Shown in pieces: positions 31,316 through 40,254 of a stretch of DNA of 64,000 nucleotides. A program made the position numbers and the translations under genes. The stretch is from the NCBI RefSeq assembly GCF_900100965.1, contig NZ_FMUJ01000002.1:555869-619868 (forward strand), given 5' to 3'. Position 1 is the first letter of the stretch; the number at the start of each line of letters is the position of its first letter. The stretch comes from Variovorax sp. EL159 (lineage in GTDB: Bacteria; Pseudomonadota; Gammaproteobacteria; Burkholderiales; Burkholderiaceae_C). Under the pieces are notes generated by a model. That model had not been told where the DNA came from, made no database searches, and saw only the letters and a list, made by a program, of their open reading frames with translations.

Positions 31316-32215
31316 ATGAAGAGAGTAGATGTCAACTCAACAATGCCGCGCGCGCGATTGCTTGCCGTTGCGGCCGCAGCGGTAGCAATTTCCGCATGCG
31401 GAGGCGGTGGGGGCGGTGGATTCTCCGCATTGCCAATCGCAGCCGCACCGGCACCAGCGGCCGAGCAAGTGCAGCCACCGGCACCAGCGCCTGCACCCGT
31501 GGCGGACAGCTCGGCGCCATGCTTCAACGAAGCCGACTTCCGCGAAGGAACGCGCCTGGAGTTCGAAGCCGTGAAGCCGGGCGCGGACCCCGCCACCACC
31601 GCCTTCCAGAGAACAAGCGTGACCGAAGGACGAGAGGTGTTTGCCGGCGCCAATCCGGTGGCCTTCAACGTCGGCACGGAAACATCCAGTTTTCCCTCTG
31701 TGTATCAGCGAAAGATGGTCAAGAAGGAATACAAGGATCTTGTGAATGGCAGCATCCTGCTCTACGGGAAAGCATTCACCGAAGAGATCAAGATCGATCC
31801 GAAAGCCGGGGCTCCACTGGGCCCAGGTTTCGTTCTGGATCGGGTTTCTTCCGTCTCCCAGGTCTTTACACCGCCGTTCTCGTTTCCCGTCGATATGAAG
31901 GCCGGGCAGGTTGCAAGCCAACAATCTTCCGTGATCGAGACCAGGACCTTCAATGGTCGCAGCGATCCGGCGACTTCCCTGCCGGCGATGGGTGAACTCA
32001 CCTATCACGGCCGCGAAAAGCTGGAAACGCCGCTGGGAACCTTCGATACGTGCAAGTTCTCGTTGAGGGTCGCGGTGGGTGTGTCGGCGATCTCGATGGG
32101 CGCCACGAAAGAGATGTGGCTGGCTGCCGAGGGCCCCTACCGGGGTCAACTGCTCAAGGGCGTTGATCCGAAGTCGCCAGCGCTCGTGACGAAGATGACC
32201 TACACGCCTGGCTGA
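31316..32215 (+). CDS. poly-glycine lipoprotein of unknown function (paralogue 1)
   Basis: Predicted lipoprotein of 299 residues: signal peptide ending in AISAC with Cys28, then a run of seven glycines and a Pro/Ala-rich linker. The mature domain has CFNEADFREGT near its start and WLAAEGPYRGQLLK near its end. Both motifs recur in the protein at 38187-39020, so they form a family. The ribosome-binding site AGGGAGG precedes the ATG. A strong terminator follows. Function unknown; probably surface or periplasm exposed. Confidence 0.75.
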   Translation: MKRVDVNSTMPRARLLAVAAAAVAISACGGGGGGGFSALPIAAAPAPAAEQVQPPAPAPAPVADSSAPCFNEADFREGTRLEFEAVKPGADPATTAFQRTSVTEGREVFAGANPVAFNVGTETSSFPSVYQRKMVKKEYKDLVNGSILLYGKAFTEEIKIDPKAGAPLGPGFVLDRVSSVSQVFTPPFSFPVDMKAGQVASQQSSVIETRTFNGRSDPATSLPAMGELTYHGREKLETPLGTFDTCKFSLRVAVGVSAISMGATKEMWLAAEGPYRGQLLKGVDPKSPALVTKMTYTPG

Positions 32216-32236
32216 TCTGGGCGAACGGTTTCCAGC

Positions 32237-32260
32237 AAACGGACCCCTCGGGGTCCGTTT
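32237..32260 (+). terminator. rho-independent terminator
   Basis: AAACGGACCCC pairs with GGGGTCCGTTT (11 bases) around a two-base loop, ending in a T-run, 21 bases after the lipoprotein stop codon. It could work on both strands. Confidence 0.8.
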
Positions 32261-32349
32261 GCCGTTCTGGCGCTCGCACAACGCACTTCCCTGGAAGCGC
32301 CGCGGCAATCTGCAGCCTCTCGAACAGAGGCCGCAGGCAGCCTCCGAAT

Positions 32350-33864
32350 TCAGGCCGGCACAAAAGCCCCATGCAGCCCCAGCGGAAGCGCATACGGCAG
32401 CGTCGCCTGCGCCACAGGCCCCGCAGCAAGGTGGTCGGCCGCGAAGCACGACAGCACCGTCTTCTGCCGACCGAAGTCGAACGCCGTGCCCAGCACCCAG
32501 CCGGGCTTCTTGCCGTCCGGCACGAAGACGTGTTCTTCCACGATGGCCTGCGTGCCGTAGCTGAAGCGCTGGCTGCGGCCGGTCTCGACATCCGTTCGCG
32601 CGACCGCGCCGAAGCCCGGCAGGTCGGGCCGGATCTGCGTGGCGTGCACCACCTGGCGATGGCGCAGGCCGACGCGGCGCGGATCGATGCGCGGAAACTC
32701 GGCCTCTTGCGCCAGCGCCACCTGCGTGGCCTTGCCGGTGCCGAGGTTCAGCGTGGCCACGGTCAGGTGCGGGTCGGCACCCCGCACGCGGCGCGCGCGC
32801 ATCACCTCGCGGTTGGAGATGAACACCGAATCGGTGTTGTCCGAGCGCACGTAGTCGACGTGGATCAGCGTGCCGCGCGGCGTGTCTTCTTCCCACGCAT
32901 TGCCTACGTGGAAGAGAAAGCCCGCCGGCAGTTCGAGCATCTGCCGCCGCTCCCAGTCGTGCTTGTCGACGACCAGTGCGCGCATGCCGAGTTCGGGCCG
33001 CCAGACGTGGGCATCTAGAAAGGTCGAGCCGGCTTCCTTGCGCTTGTTGTCGTACACCAGCGGCGGCATGAGAAAGACGAGGTGCCGCTCGGTCACAGCG
33101 AAGTCGTGAACCATCGGCATGTCGGCCACCGGCACCACGGCCGCGCGGCGCAGCGTGCCTTCGGGCGCGATCTCGTAGAGCGCCAGCAGGCCCTGGCCGG
33201 AGCTGACGCCGAAGTTCCACACCGTGCCGTCCGGGTCCACCTTGGGGTGCGCCGAAAACGGCATGCCCGCCAGGTCGGCGCGCCAGGTCTTCACGCCCAG
33301 CGTGTCGAGCGTGCGCGCGTCGATGCGCGTGGCCGAGCCGCCCTCCCACAGTGCCAGCACCTCGCCCTGCAGCGGCAGCACGCTGGTGTTGGCGACGTTG
33401 ATGCTGTCGGCCGATGTCGGCGACTCGCCGCCCGGCGGCATGGTGCCGAAGGTTTCGTACAGGCGACGGCCGGCCCGCACCTCGGCCACGCGCTTGGGCG
33501 TGGCCACGTAGCGGCCCTGGTGGCGCACGTCGGCCCCGTCGATCACGAAGCGATGCACCATGCCGTCGCCATCGAACCAGTGGTGGTAGCGCTCGCCGCC
33601 CATGTCGTGCCCGGCCGGGCCGACGCGGAAGAGCGTGCCGGCCACGGCGTCGGGAAAGCGCCCGCGCACGGTGGCGCGGGTCAGCGGCAGGTCGTTGGCG
33701 GGCGTGGCAAAGCCCGTCTTCCAGGGGGCGCTGGCGGCCTCGAACTGGGCTTGCCAGTTGTCACCGCCGGTGGCATCGGCCGTGCCGGCGGCGCGCGCCA
33801 GCGGTGCAAAAAGGGGCAGGGCGCCGGCCGATGCCAGCAGGCGCAGGAGTTCGCGTCGTTCCAT
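32350..33864 (-). CDS. carotenoid oxygenase family protein (exported)
   Basis: Non-haem iron dioxygenase of the carotenoid/stilbene-cleavage (RPE65) family, 504 residues. The N-terminus MERRELLRLLASAGALPLFA looks like a Tat signal ending in ARAAG. The seven-bladed propeller motif HHWFDGDGMVH is at 94-104. The four iron histidines are His206 (FSAHP), His253 (MVHDF), His319 (FHVGNAWEE) and His498 (GLHGAF). The substrate may be a carotenoid or a lignin-derived stilbene. A GTG codon three codons upstream is an alternative start. A DUF2141 gene begins its reading 11 bases upstream in the same operon. Confidence 0.88.
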   Translation of the reverse strand: MERRELLRLLASAGALPLFAPLARAAGTADATGGDNWQAQFEAASAPWKTGFATPANDLPLTRATVRGRFPDAVAGTLFRVGPAGHDMGGERYHHWFDGDGMVHRFVIDGADVRHQGRYVATPKRVAEVRAGRRLYETFGTMPPGGESPTSADSINVANTSVLPLQGEVLALWEGGSATRIDARTLDTLGVKTWRADLAGMPFSAHPKVDPDGTVWNFGVSSGQGLLALYEIAPEGTLRRAAVVPVADMPMVHDFAVTERHLVFLMPPLVYDNKRKEAGSTFLDAHVWRPELGMRALVVDKHDWERRQMLELPAGFLFHVGNAWEEDTPRGTLIHVDYVRSDNTDSVFISNREVMRARRVRGADPHLTVATLNLGTGKATQVALAQEAEFPRIDPRRVGLRHRQVVHATQIRPDLPGFGAVARTDVETGRSQRFSYGTQAIVEEHVFVPDGKKPGWVLGTAFDFGRQKTVLSCFAADHLAAGPVAQATLPYALPLGLHGAFVPA

Positions 33865-33874
33865 GGCGGGCACC

Positions 33875-34312
33875 TCAGCGCAGGTGAATGACGGTCTGCA
33901 TGTCGGCGTCGACGCGGATCGCCGCCGCCTCGAAGTCGGGTGCGGCGCGGTTGCCCTTGGCGTCGTTCGAGAAGCCGTAGCGCTCGATCGGCATGCCCAT
34001 CAGGTTGGTGTCGAGCTTGCCGTTGCCGTTCTCGTCGGCGAACACCCGCAGCGCGTAGCGCCCCGGTGCCAGGTTCGGGAACACGAGCTGGGCCTTGCCG
34101 CCGCGCATCGGCGTGGTCTGCGATGCGACGGGCTTGCTGTCGGCATAACCGGCGGCGTCGCTGTACAGCGCGGCGTAGAGCGTGGCGTCGGCGGCGGGGC
34201 CGTCGGCGACGCTCAGGCTCAGGTCGGCGGCAAGGGCGCCCACGGGCGCAAGGATCGCGGCGGCGCACAGGGCGCGCACGGCCGGACGGGACAGGAACTT
34301 GGAAAGGTGCAT
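33875..34312 (-). CDS. DUF2141 family exported protein
   Basis: Small secreted protein of 145 residues with a signal peptide (cleavage after GALAA, about residue 28) and a single beta-rich DUF2141 domain: ATLYAALYSDAAGY, then FPNLAPGRYALRVFADENGN and LMGMPIERYGFSNDAKG. DUF2141 genes often accompany carotenoid-related genes, and here the carotenoid oxygenase follows at 10 bases on the same strand. Function unknown; a carrier or binding role is possible. Confidence 0.82.
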   Translation of the reverse strand: MHLSKFLSRPAVRALCAAAILAPVGALAADLSLSVADGPAADATLYAALYSDAAGYADSKPVASQTTPMRGGKAQLVFPNLAPGRYALRVFADENGNGKLDTNLMGMPIERYGFSNDAKGNRAAPDFEAAAIRVDADMQTVIHLR

Positions 34313-34491
34313 GGCAGGCCTCTTCTGGGTTTGGAGGCCCGACGATCTCGCAGGCACCTTGCGGTGCCCAGCGCCATGCGACGGAATGCGGGAATGTGCG
34401 CGCGAAATGCGCGAAGAGGGAGCAAACGGAGCGAGGCGATCAGGCCGGAGCGGGGCGCCTCGTCACTGCCCCATCACCAGCCCGTTGCGTT

Positions 34492-35631
34492 TCAGGCCTT
34501 CCCCTGGCCCTTCTTCTTGTCTTCGGCGCTTTCGGTGCCTTGTGCGCCCGTCGCGTCTTCCACCACCGGGTCATGCCCCGTGCCCACGTGGCCCGAGTCC
34601 GCGAACAGGCCCCACGCCGCCATGAACAGCGCCGCGATCACCGGCCCGATCACGAAGCCGTTGATGCCGAAGATCGCCATGCCGCCGATGGTCGACATCA
34701 GCACGATGTAGTCGGGCATCTGCGTGTCCTTGCCGACCAGCAGCGGGCGCAGGATGTTGTCGACCAGGCCGATCACGAACACGCCCACGAAGATCAGCAC
34801 GCCGCCTTGCCAGAAGTGCCCCGTGGCCAGGAAGTAGATGGCCACCGGCCCCCAGATCAGCGCCGCGCCCACGGCCGGCAGCAGCGACAGGAAGGCCATC
34901 AGCACCGCCCACAGCAGCGCGCCCTGCACGCCCAGGAACCAGAAGGCCAGCCCGCCGAGCGTGCCCTGCGCGATGGCCACGGCCACGTTGCCCTTGACGG
35001 TGGCGCGGATCACGGTGGTGAACTTGTTCAGCAGGTAGTGCGTGTGCGGCTTGGCCAGCGGCACGGCGTCGCGCATGGTCTTGGACAGCGTCGCGCCGTC
35101 GCGCACCAGGAAGTACAGCAGGTACAGCATCACGAAGAAGCTGACCACGAAGTCGAAGGTGTTCTGCCCGATGGCCAGCGCCTGGCTCGCGATGAGTTGG
35201 CTGGCCTGCCCCGCGATGGCCGAGATGCGTGCCTGCCAGGCCGCCATGTCGCCCAGGTTGAAGCGCTCGACCAGGTTCAGCAGCCACTGCGGCGCCGCAT
35301 CGAGGATCTGCTGGAAGTAGGCCGCGAAGTTGAGCTGCCCCGAACGGATGCTCTGCGTGACCAGCGCCACCTCTTGCACCAGCGACACGCCCACCATCGC
35401 CAGCGGCAGGATCACGATGAACAGGCAGATGGTCAGCGTGGACAGGGCCGCAACGTTGGGCTTGCCGGGCATCTTCTTGAGCAGCCACTTGAACAGCGGC
35501 GTGAACAGGATCGCCAGCGCCACGCCCCAGAGCACCGCGCCGAAGAACGGCATCAGCACCCAGATGAAGGCGGCGGTCACGGCGGCGAGAAGGGCGAGAA
35601 ACACGCCGCGCTGGAGTTGGGGTGAGTTCAT
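34492..35631 (-). CDS. AI-2E family transporter (TqsA/PerM type)
   Basis: Inner-membrane protein of 379 residues with about eight hydrophobic segments. VFLALLAAVTAAFIWVLMPF begins the protein, and GPVAIYFLATGHFWQGGVLI with DNILRPLLVGKDTQMPDYIV is the PF01594 signature. Family members export autoinducer-2 or act as Na+(Li+)/H+ antiporters, so the name should not be taken as function. The C-terminal tail is charged and Lys/Glu-rich. It is on the same strand as the DUF2141 gene but 179 bases apart. Confidence 0.88.
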   Translation of the reverse strand: MNSPQLQRGVFLALLAAVTAAFIWVLMPFFGAVLWGVALAILFTPLFKWLLKKMPGKPNVAALSTLTICLFIVILPLAMVGVSLVQEVALVTQSIRSGQLNFAAYFQQILDAAPQWLLNLVERFNLGDMAAWQARISAIAGQASQLIASQALAIGQNTFDFVVSFFVMLYLLYFLVRDGATLSKTMRDAVPLAKPHTHYLLNKFTTVIRATVKGNVAVAIAQGTLGGLAFWFLGVQGALLWAVLMAFLSLLPAVGAALIWGPVAIYFLATGHFWQGGVLIFVGVFVIGLVDNILRPLLVGKDTQMPDYIVLMSTIGGMAIFGINGFVIGPVIAALFMAAWGLFADSGHVGTGHDPVVEDATGAQGTESAEDKKKGQGKA

Positions 35632-35796
35632 AAGTGTCTCGGACTGTAGCCGAGCCGGAAGCCGGGTCCGTGTCAGCCGGAGCGCCCTCGTGCGGTGCCG
35701 TGGGGTTGCATGGCGAATCCGCCTGAAACGGACGCGTGACGGTCGATGTGCGCTATCGAATTGGTAGCGGACACCGGCACTAATGCACAGCTGGCT

Positions 35797-36501
35797 TCAG
35801 CGCTTGGCGCGCGGCAGGGCCACGGGCGCCAGCGTGGCGCGCAGCCGGCTCGGCGCGTCGGGCTCGGCGGTGGCATCCACTTCGAGTGCGCGTTCGACAT
35901 TGCCGATGTGGTCGAGCATCAGCTGCCGCGCCTTGTCGGTGTCGCCCGCTTCGAGCGCGGCGACGATGGCGCCATGCTCGGCGCACGACTGCCCGGCCTC
36001 GTGCTTCGACTGGTAGAGCGTGGCGGCCAGCGTGGTGCGCGCCGTAAGGTCGCGCAGCACGTCGACCAGCAGCTGGTGCCCCATCTGCTCGGCCAGGCAC
36101 ACATGGAAGTCGGCCAGCAGAAAGGCGCGCGTGGCGGCGTCGGCGCCCTCGATGGCGCGCCGCTCGTCAGCGATGTGGTCGCGCAGCTTGCGGATCACCT
36201 TGCCCAGCGGCCGGCCTTCGCTGGCGGCCAGGATGCCGGCCTCGACGATGCGGCGTGCCGAGAAGGCGTCGCGTGCCTCTTCGGCCGAAGGCTCCACCAC
36301 GTACCAGCCGCGGCGCGACTGCACCTCGACGAAGCCGCGCGCCTGCAGTTGCATGAGCGCCTCGCGCACCATCGTGCGGCTCACCGAGAAGTTCTCGGCC
36401 AGCGCCTGCTCGCCGAGCCGCTCGCCGGGTGCGAGCTTCTGCGCGAGGATGGCCTCGACCACGCGCTCGGCGATGGCGGTGGGGCTGACGTCGGTGGCCA
36501 T
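35797..36501 (-). CDS. GntR-family (FCD/FadR subgroup) regulator, probably of dctA
   Basis: Regulator of 234 residues. The winged helix is at about 8-72 (ERLGEQALAENFSVSRTMVR, then RRGWYVVEP) and the all-helical FCD effector domain follows, with metal-binding Asp/His residues in LADFHVCLAEQMGH and AEHGAIVAALEAGD. FCD domains bind organic acids. It starts 33 bases downstream of dctA on the same strand, so the two are probably one operon. A tandem palindrome upstream of dctA fits FCD-type operators, implying feedback control by a C4 acid. Confidence 0.88.
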   Translation of the reverse strand: MATDVSPTAIAERVVEAILAQKLAPGERLGEQALAENFSVSRTMVREALMQLQARGFVEVQSRRGWYVVEPSAEEARDAFSARRIVEAGILAASEGRPLGKVIRKLRDHIADERRAIEGADAATRAFLLADFHVCLAEQMGHQLLVDVLRDLTARTTLAATLYQSKHEAGQSCAEHGAIVAALEAGDTDKARQLMLDHIGNVERALEVDATAEPDAPSRLRATLAPVALPRAKR

Positions 36502-36534
36502 GGGTCTTGCTTCTCTTCTTTCTCTTCGTTCGCT

Positions 36535-37881
36535 TCAGTGGCCGCGCGATGCGGCGGCGGCGGTGCCGCTGTTTACCACGGGCGCGGCATCGGGCTCGGC
36601 CAGCGGCTCGTCGTCGGGGGAGTAGGTGCCGTCGAGCACCGCGTGCGCGCGCTCGCGGTCGATGTCGCCTTCCCATGCGGCAATGGCGACGGTTGCCACG
36701 CAGTTGCCGATCAGGTTGCCCAGCGCGCGGGCGATGCCCATGAACCAGTCGACCGACAGCACCAGCACCAGCCCGATGGCGGGAATCGCCGGAATCGCAT
36801 GCAGCGTGGCGGCCAGCACCACGATGGCCGAGCCCGGCACGCCGTGCGCGCCCTTGGACGTGACCAGCGCGATCGCCAGGATCGTCAGCAGGTCGGCCAT
36901 CGAGATCGGCGTGTTGGTCGCCTGCGCGATGAACACCGCGGCCAGCGTGATGTAGATCGAGAAGGCGTCGAGGTTGAACGAGTAGCCCGTGGGAATCACC
37001 AGGCCCACCGTCGAATCGCGGATGCCCATGCGACGCAGCTTGGCCATGACCTGCGGCAGCACGCTGTCCGACGACGTGGTGGCAAAGACGATGGTGAGCT
37101 CTTCGCGCAGGTAGCGCAGCAGCTTGACCAGGCTGAAGCCCGACATGCGCATCACCAGCCCCAGCACCACGAACACGAAGATCAGCACCGCGCCGTAGAA
37201 CAGGGCGACCAGCATGCCCAGCTGCTTGAGCGAGCCGATGCCGTACTGCCCGACCGTGAAGGCGATGGCGCCCAGCACGCCCAGCGGCGCCAGCTTGATG
37301 AGGATCCCCATGATCTTGAACAGCACCAGCGAGAGCGCGTCGACCACCACCGCCACCGGCTTGCCGCGCTCGCCCAGCAGCGTGAGCGCGCAGCCGAACA
37401 GCACCGCGAACAGCAGCACCTGCAGCACGTCGCCGGTGGCGAAGGCGTTGACCACCGTGGTCGGAATGAGCTTCATCAGAAACTCGACCGTGCCGCCGCT
37501 CGTGAGCTTGTCGGCGGTCGAGGCATAGGCGCTCATCGCGGCCGGGTCGAGCTTGGCCGGGTCGACGTTCATGCCCGCGCCCGGCTGGAACACGAAGGCC
37601 AGCACCAGGCCCATCGCCAGCGCGACGGTGGTCAGCACCTCGAAGTAGATGAGCGACTTCACGCCCACCCGGCCCACGCGCTTCAGGTCGCCCGCGCCGG
37701 CGATGCCGTGCACCACCACGCAGAACACCAGCACCGGGATGATCATCTTGATCAGCTTGATGAACCCGTCACCCAGCGGCTTGAGCTTGACGGCGTACTC
37801 GGGCGCAAACAGCCCCACGAGCACGCCGAGCACCAGCGCGATGACCACCTGACCGAAAAGCGATTTGGCGAAGCGAGGCAT
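36535..37881 (-). CDS. dctA: C4-dicarboxylate transporter DctA
   Basis: Cation-coupled symporter (DAACS family) of 448 residues importing succinate, fumarate and malate aerobically. It starts MPRFAKSLFGQVVIALVLGV. The transport core has the serine-rich hairpin FATTSSDSVLPQVMAKL and the motif VIPTGYSFNLDAFSIYITLA. The ATG at 37881 follows AGGAGA; a longer open frame upstream covers the operator and is not coding. A GntR regulator gene follows. Confidence 0.94.
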   Translation of the reverse strand: MPRFAKSLFGQVVIALVLGVLVGLFAPEYAVKLKPLGDGFIKLIKMIIPVLVFCVVVHGIAGAGDLKRVGRVGVKSLIYFEVLTTVALAMGLVLAFVFQPGAGMNVDPAKLDPAAMSAYASTADKLTSGGTVEFLMKLIPTTVVNAFATGDVLQVLLFAVLFGCALTLLGERGKPVAVVVDALSLVLFKIMGILIKLAPLGVLGAIAFTVGQYGIGSLKQLGMLVALFYGAVLIFVFVVLGLVMRMSGFSLVKLLRYLREELTIVFATTSSDSVLPQVMAKLRRMGIRDSTVGLVIPTGYSFNLDAFSIYITLAAVFIAQATNTPISMADLLTILAIALVTSKGAHGVPGSAIVVLAATLHAIPAIPAIGLVLVLSVDWFMGIARALGNLIGNCVATVAIAAWEGDIDRERAHAVLDGTYSPDDEPLAEPDAAPVVNSGTAAAASRGH

Positions 37882-37920
37882 GGAATCTCCTGTCTGTTGC
37901 CAGACTGTTTTGTCGAGTTT

Positions 37921-37953
37921 TTGCATGCAAGCAATGCCTTGTCTTGCATGCAA
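37921..37953. promoter_or_regulatory. tandem palindromic operator upstream of dctA
   Basis: The 10-base palindrome TTGCATGCAA occurs at 37921-37930 and 37944-37953, starts 23 bases apart (about two helical turns). Each copy is followed by AG, one variable base, AATG, making an extended direct repeat. It lies 40-72 bases before the dctA start. The probable ligand is the GntR/FCD regulator encoded downstream. Confidence 0.68.
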
Positions 37954-38044
37954 GAAATGTAGGCAAGAAGAATTCGGAGCGGTCAGAGGGTATTCCCGGG
38001 CCAGGGGGCCGGCGAAGCAGGCGGCCGAGGGCCTTTCAATGGCC

Positions 38045-38075
38045 CAAAGAAAAATGCCCCGCGGGCGCGAGGCAT
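38045..38075 (-). terminator. rho-independent terminator of the lipoprotein gene at 38187
   Basis: Read on the minus strand, ATGCCTCGCG pairs with CGCGGGGCAT (one G-U pair) and is followed by TTTTTCTTT. It lies about 110 bases after the lipoprotein stop codon. Confidence 0.7.
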
Positions 38076-38186
38076 CTACGTTCAGGCCACTTCAGGCCGT
38101 AGGTGGGCTATCGGCGCAGACCGCCGAAGCCCGCGCGCGACCACCGTTGCCGGTCGTCGCGCATCGCAACAACTCGCGTTGCCGCG

Positions 38187-39020
38187 CTACTTCGGTGTGT
38201 AGGTGATCTGCGTGGCGACGATCGTTCCGACTGTCTCTCCTTCTTTCGTCACCAGCTTCAGCATCTGGCCGCGGTAGGGGCCCTCGGCGGCGATCCAGCT
38301 GTCCTGCAATTGCGTGAGGTCCGATCCGTCGATCTGCCGGATGCGCGAGACGCTCGAGAACTTGCACGCAGGGGTGGTCCCGACGGGCGATTCGAGCGCC
38401 TCGCGTCCGACATAGGTCACCGTGCCCGAGACGGGCTGCTCATGCCGGATCTCGCCGTCCGGCCCCGAGATGCTGACGATCACGTAGCTTTCGTCGATCG
38501 TCTGGCCCGGCGCCATGGTGGGCCTTTCGATGGCTGGCTGGTTGAGGGTGTAGCCGAGCGCTGGGTCGGTGCCATCGCCTCCGTTGCGCGTGCCGTACCT
38601 GATCACCTTGCCATCGACGAAATCGAGGTAGTGCCTGTCCGTCCCTTCGGTGTTGGTGGAGTAGAAGTATTGGGTACGCACCTGATGCACCGGGTTCAGG
38701 CCGGCGAACGCCTCGCGGGCACCGGTGATTGTGGTCAGGCGCATCTTCAAGACCTCTCCAGGGACTGCGCTGGAGCTGATGTCCTGTTCCGCCACCAGCG
38801 TGGTGCCTTCGCGCAGATCGGCTTCGTTGAAGCAGACCGCGGAGGTGTTGTCCGGCGCCGGTGCCGGCGGTGCCGGGGACGGCGGAGGCGGGGGAGGCGG
38901 CGGCGGTGGGGGAGGTGGGGTCAAGTCGGGGGGCACGAACGGAATTCCACCACCACCGCCTCCACCGCAGGCCGCCAATGTGGCCAGGGCAACCGAGGCC
39001 AGCAAGAATTTAGTTTTCAT
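38187..39020 (-). CDS. poly-glycine/poly-proline lipoprotein (paralogue 2)
   Basis: Predicted lipoprotein of 277 residues: MKTKFLLASVALATLAAC, lipidated Cys18, then seven glycines and a linker containing 13 consecutive prolines. The mature domain shares CFNEADLREGT and WIAAEGPYRGQMLK with the lipoprotein at 31316-32215, so the two are paralogues. The proline run should form a rigid spacer away from the membrane. Function unknown; conserved tyrosines and a central beta-rich region are visible but no catalytic motif. Confidence 0.75.
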   Translation of the reverse strand: MKTKFLLASVALATLAACGGGGGGGIPFVPPDLTPPPPPPPPPPPPPSPAPPAPAPDNTSAVCFNEADLREGTTLVAEQDISSSAVPGEVLKMRLTTITGAREAFAGLNPVHQVRTQYFYSTNTEGTDRHYLDFVDGKVIRYGTRNGGDGTDPALGYTLNQPAIERPTMAPGQTIDESYVIVSISGPDGEIRHEQPVSGTVTYVGREALESPVGTTPACKFSSVSRIRQIDGSDLTQLQDSWIAAEGPYRGQMLKLVTKEGETVGTIVATQITYTPK

Positions 39021-39490
39021 GAAATCAATCCCTCTCTCTCTGAATGAATAAATGACGGCTCTCGCCGGAAACCACGGCCTGTGCCGGAGTGCGCGAAGGT
39101 ACCGAGCGCACACAGGCGAAAACAGTGCATAAAGTCATGGCGCGCCATAGCGCCGGATGCCGCGCGGAATGCGCACTCCGTTGCCAGTTCGTTGACATTT
39201 CTTCGGCAGGCGCGGACAGGCGCGATGTGCCTTGAAGCGAAGGCCAGAGCCCTTGTGTTGGGGCTGCCAGAAATCGCCGCCGCGCGGCGGCAGTGGCAAA
39301 CGACGACAACGCAGTCTGCGTTTTCTTGCAGGCTGTCGCTGCCCGGTCTTCAGGACCGGGTTTGTCCGGATCTGTGATTCCAAAGTAATACAGGCCCGAA
39401 GTCGCGCGCTTCTTTCGCGTTCGCAGGCGCGACAACGGACATGACCTTATGCACTGTCCGTGCGGCTCCTGCGTTGCATAGCATCCGACA
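39021..39490. other. 470-base intergenic region without a convincing gene
   Basis: Lies between the minus-strand lipoprotein gene and the plus-strand response regulator gene, so it should hold both promoters. It has a 7-base hairpin, CCCGGTC at 39342-39348 with GACCGGG at 39354-39360, followed by TTTGT. Open frames across it lack coding character. The part next to 39021 is comparatively AT-rich. Confidence 0.5.
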
Positions 39491-40198
39491 ATGAGCGAAA
39501 CCGAAAGGACTTCATACCCGCTTGCCGAGGCACCGAGAGACTTGGCCAGGCCACGTGCCATCCTGGTCGTGGACGATCATGACCTCGTGAGGATGGGCGT
39601 CTGCGCGCTGCTGCAGGCCAACATGTCGGAAGTGCCCATCGACGTGCTCGAGGCCGGGGACCTGGCCGAAGCCCTTGCAATCTACGAGCGCAACGAGGAC
39701 ACGATCGAGCTGATCCTGCTGGATCTGGCTCTGCCGGACACGCAGGGCCTGAGCGGCCTCATGGAATTCCGCTCGCGCTACCCTGCGGCACGTTGCGTGG
39801 TGCTCTCGGGCGCCGGCACCACGGCGCTTGCGCAAGACACGCTGGCCCAGGGGGCAATGACCCTGGGCGCCTTTGCGTTCCTGCCGAAGTCCGCGACACT
39901 CCGCGAGGTCGTGAGCTTCATTCGCGCGTGCGGGTTGCTGGGCGGCGATGCGGTGAGCCGCCGGCCTCTTGCCGTGCCATCGCGCGGCGATGCCAGGCCG
40001 CCGTCGTCCAGCCATGCCAGGCACAAGTTGACCAAGCGGCAGCTGCAATTGCTCAACTGGCTGCTGGAGGGAAAGAGCAATCACGAAATTGCCGTGTTGG
40101 CCGGGCTCAGTGAAGGCACGGTCAAGAACTATGTCGCGGGCATTCTTCTGCAGTTCGGCGTGCGCTCGCGTTCGCAGTTGATCAGCAGCCTGCGCTGA
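39491..40198 (+). CDS. NarL/LuxR-family response regulator
   Basis: DNA-binding regulator of 235 residues. The receiver domain has VVDDHDLVRMGV, phospho-acceptor Asp78 in LILLDLALPD and lysine in AFLPKSATLREV. After a Ser/Arg-rich linker, the LuxR helix-turn-helix is KLTKRQLQLLNWLLEGKSNH and LSEGTVKNYVAGIL. Upstream residues 1-20 are a short extension. The hybrid kinase gene starts 57 bases downstream and is the likely partner. The target genes are unknown. Confidence 0.9.
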   Translation: MSETERTSYPLAEAPRDLARPRAILVVDDHDLVRMGVCALLQANMSEVPIDVLEAGDLAEALAIYERNEDTIELILLDLALPDTQGLSGLMEFRSRYPAARCVVLSGAGTTALAQDTLAQGAMTLGAFAFLPKSATLREVVSFIRACGLLGGDAVSRRPLAVPSRGDARPPSSSHARHKLTKRQLQLLNWLLEGKSNHEIAVLAGLSEGTVKNYVAGILLQFGVRSRSQLISSLR

Positions 40199-40254
40199 GT
40201 TCTGCCGACGCAAACAAACGGGGCTCGCGAAAGACCCCGGAGGGAGACAACCAA

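Noticed and set aside
37882..37953. Sigma-54 promoter upstream of dctA
   Set aside because: dctA genes are often sigma-54 dependent, but no GG-N10-GC element with correct spacing was found. The palindromes dominate the region.
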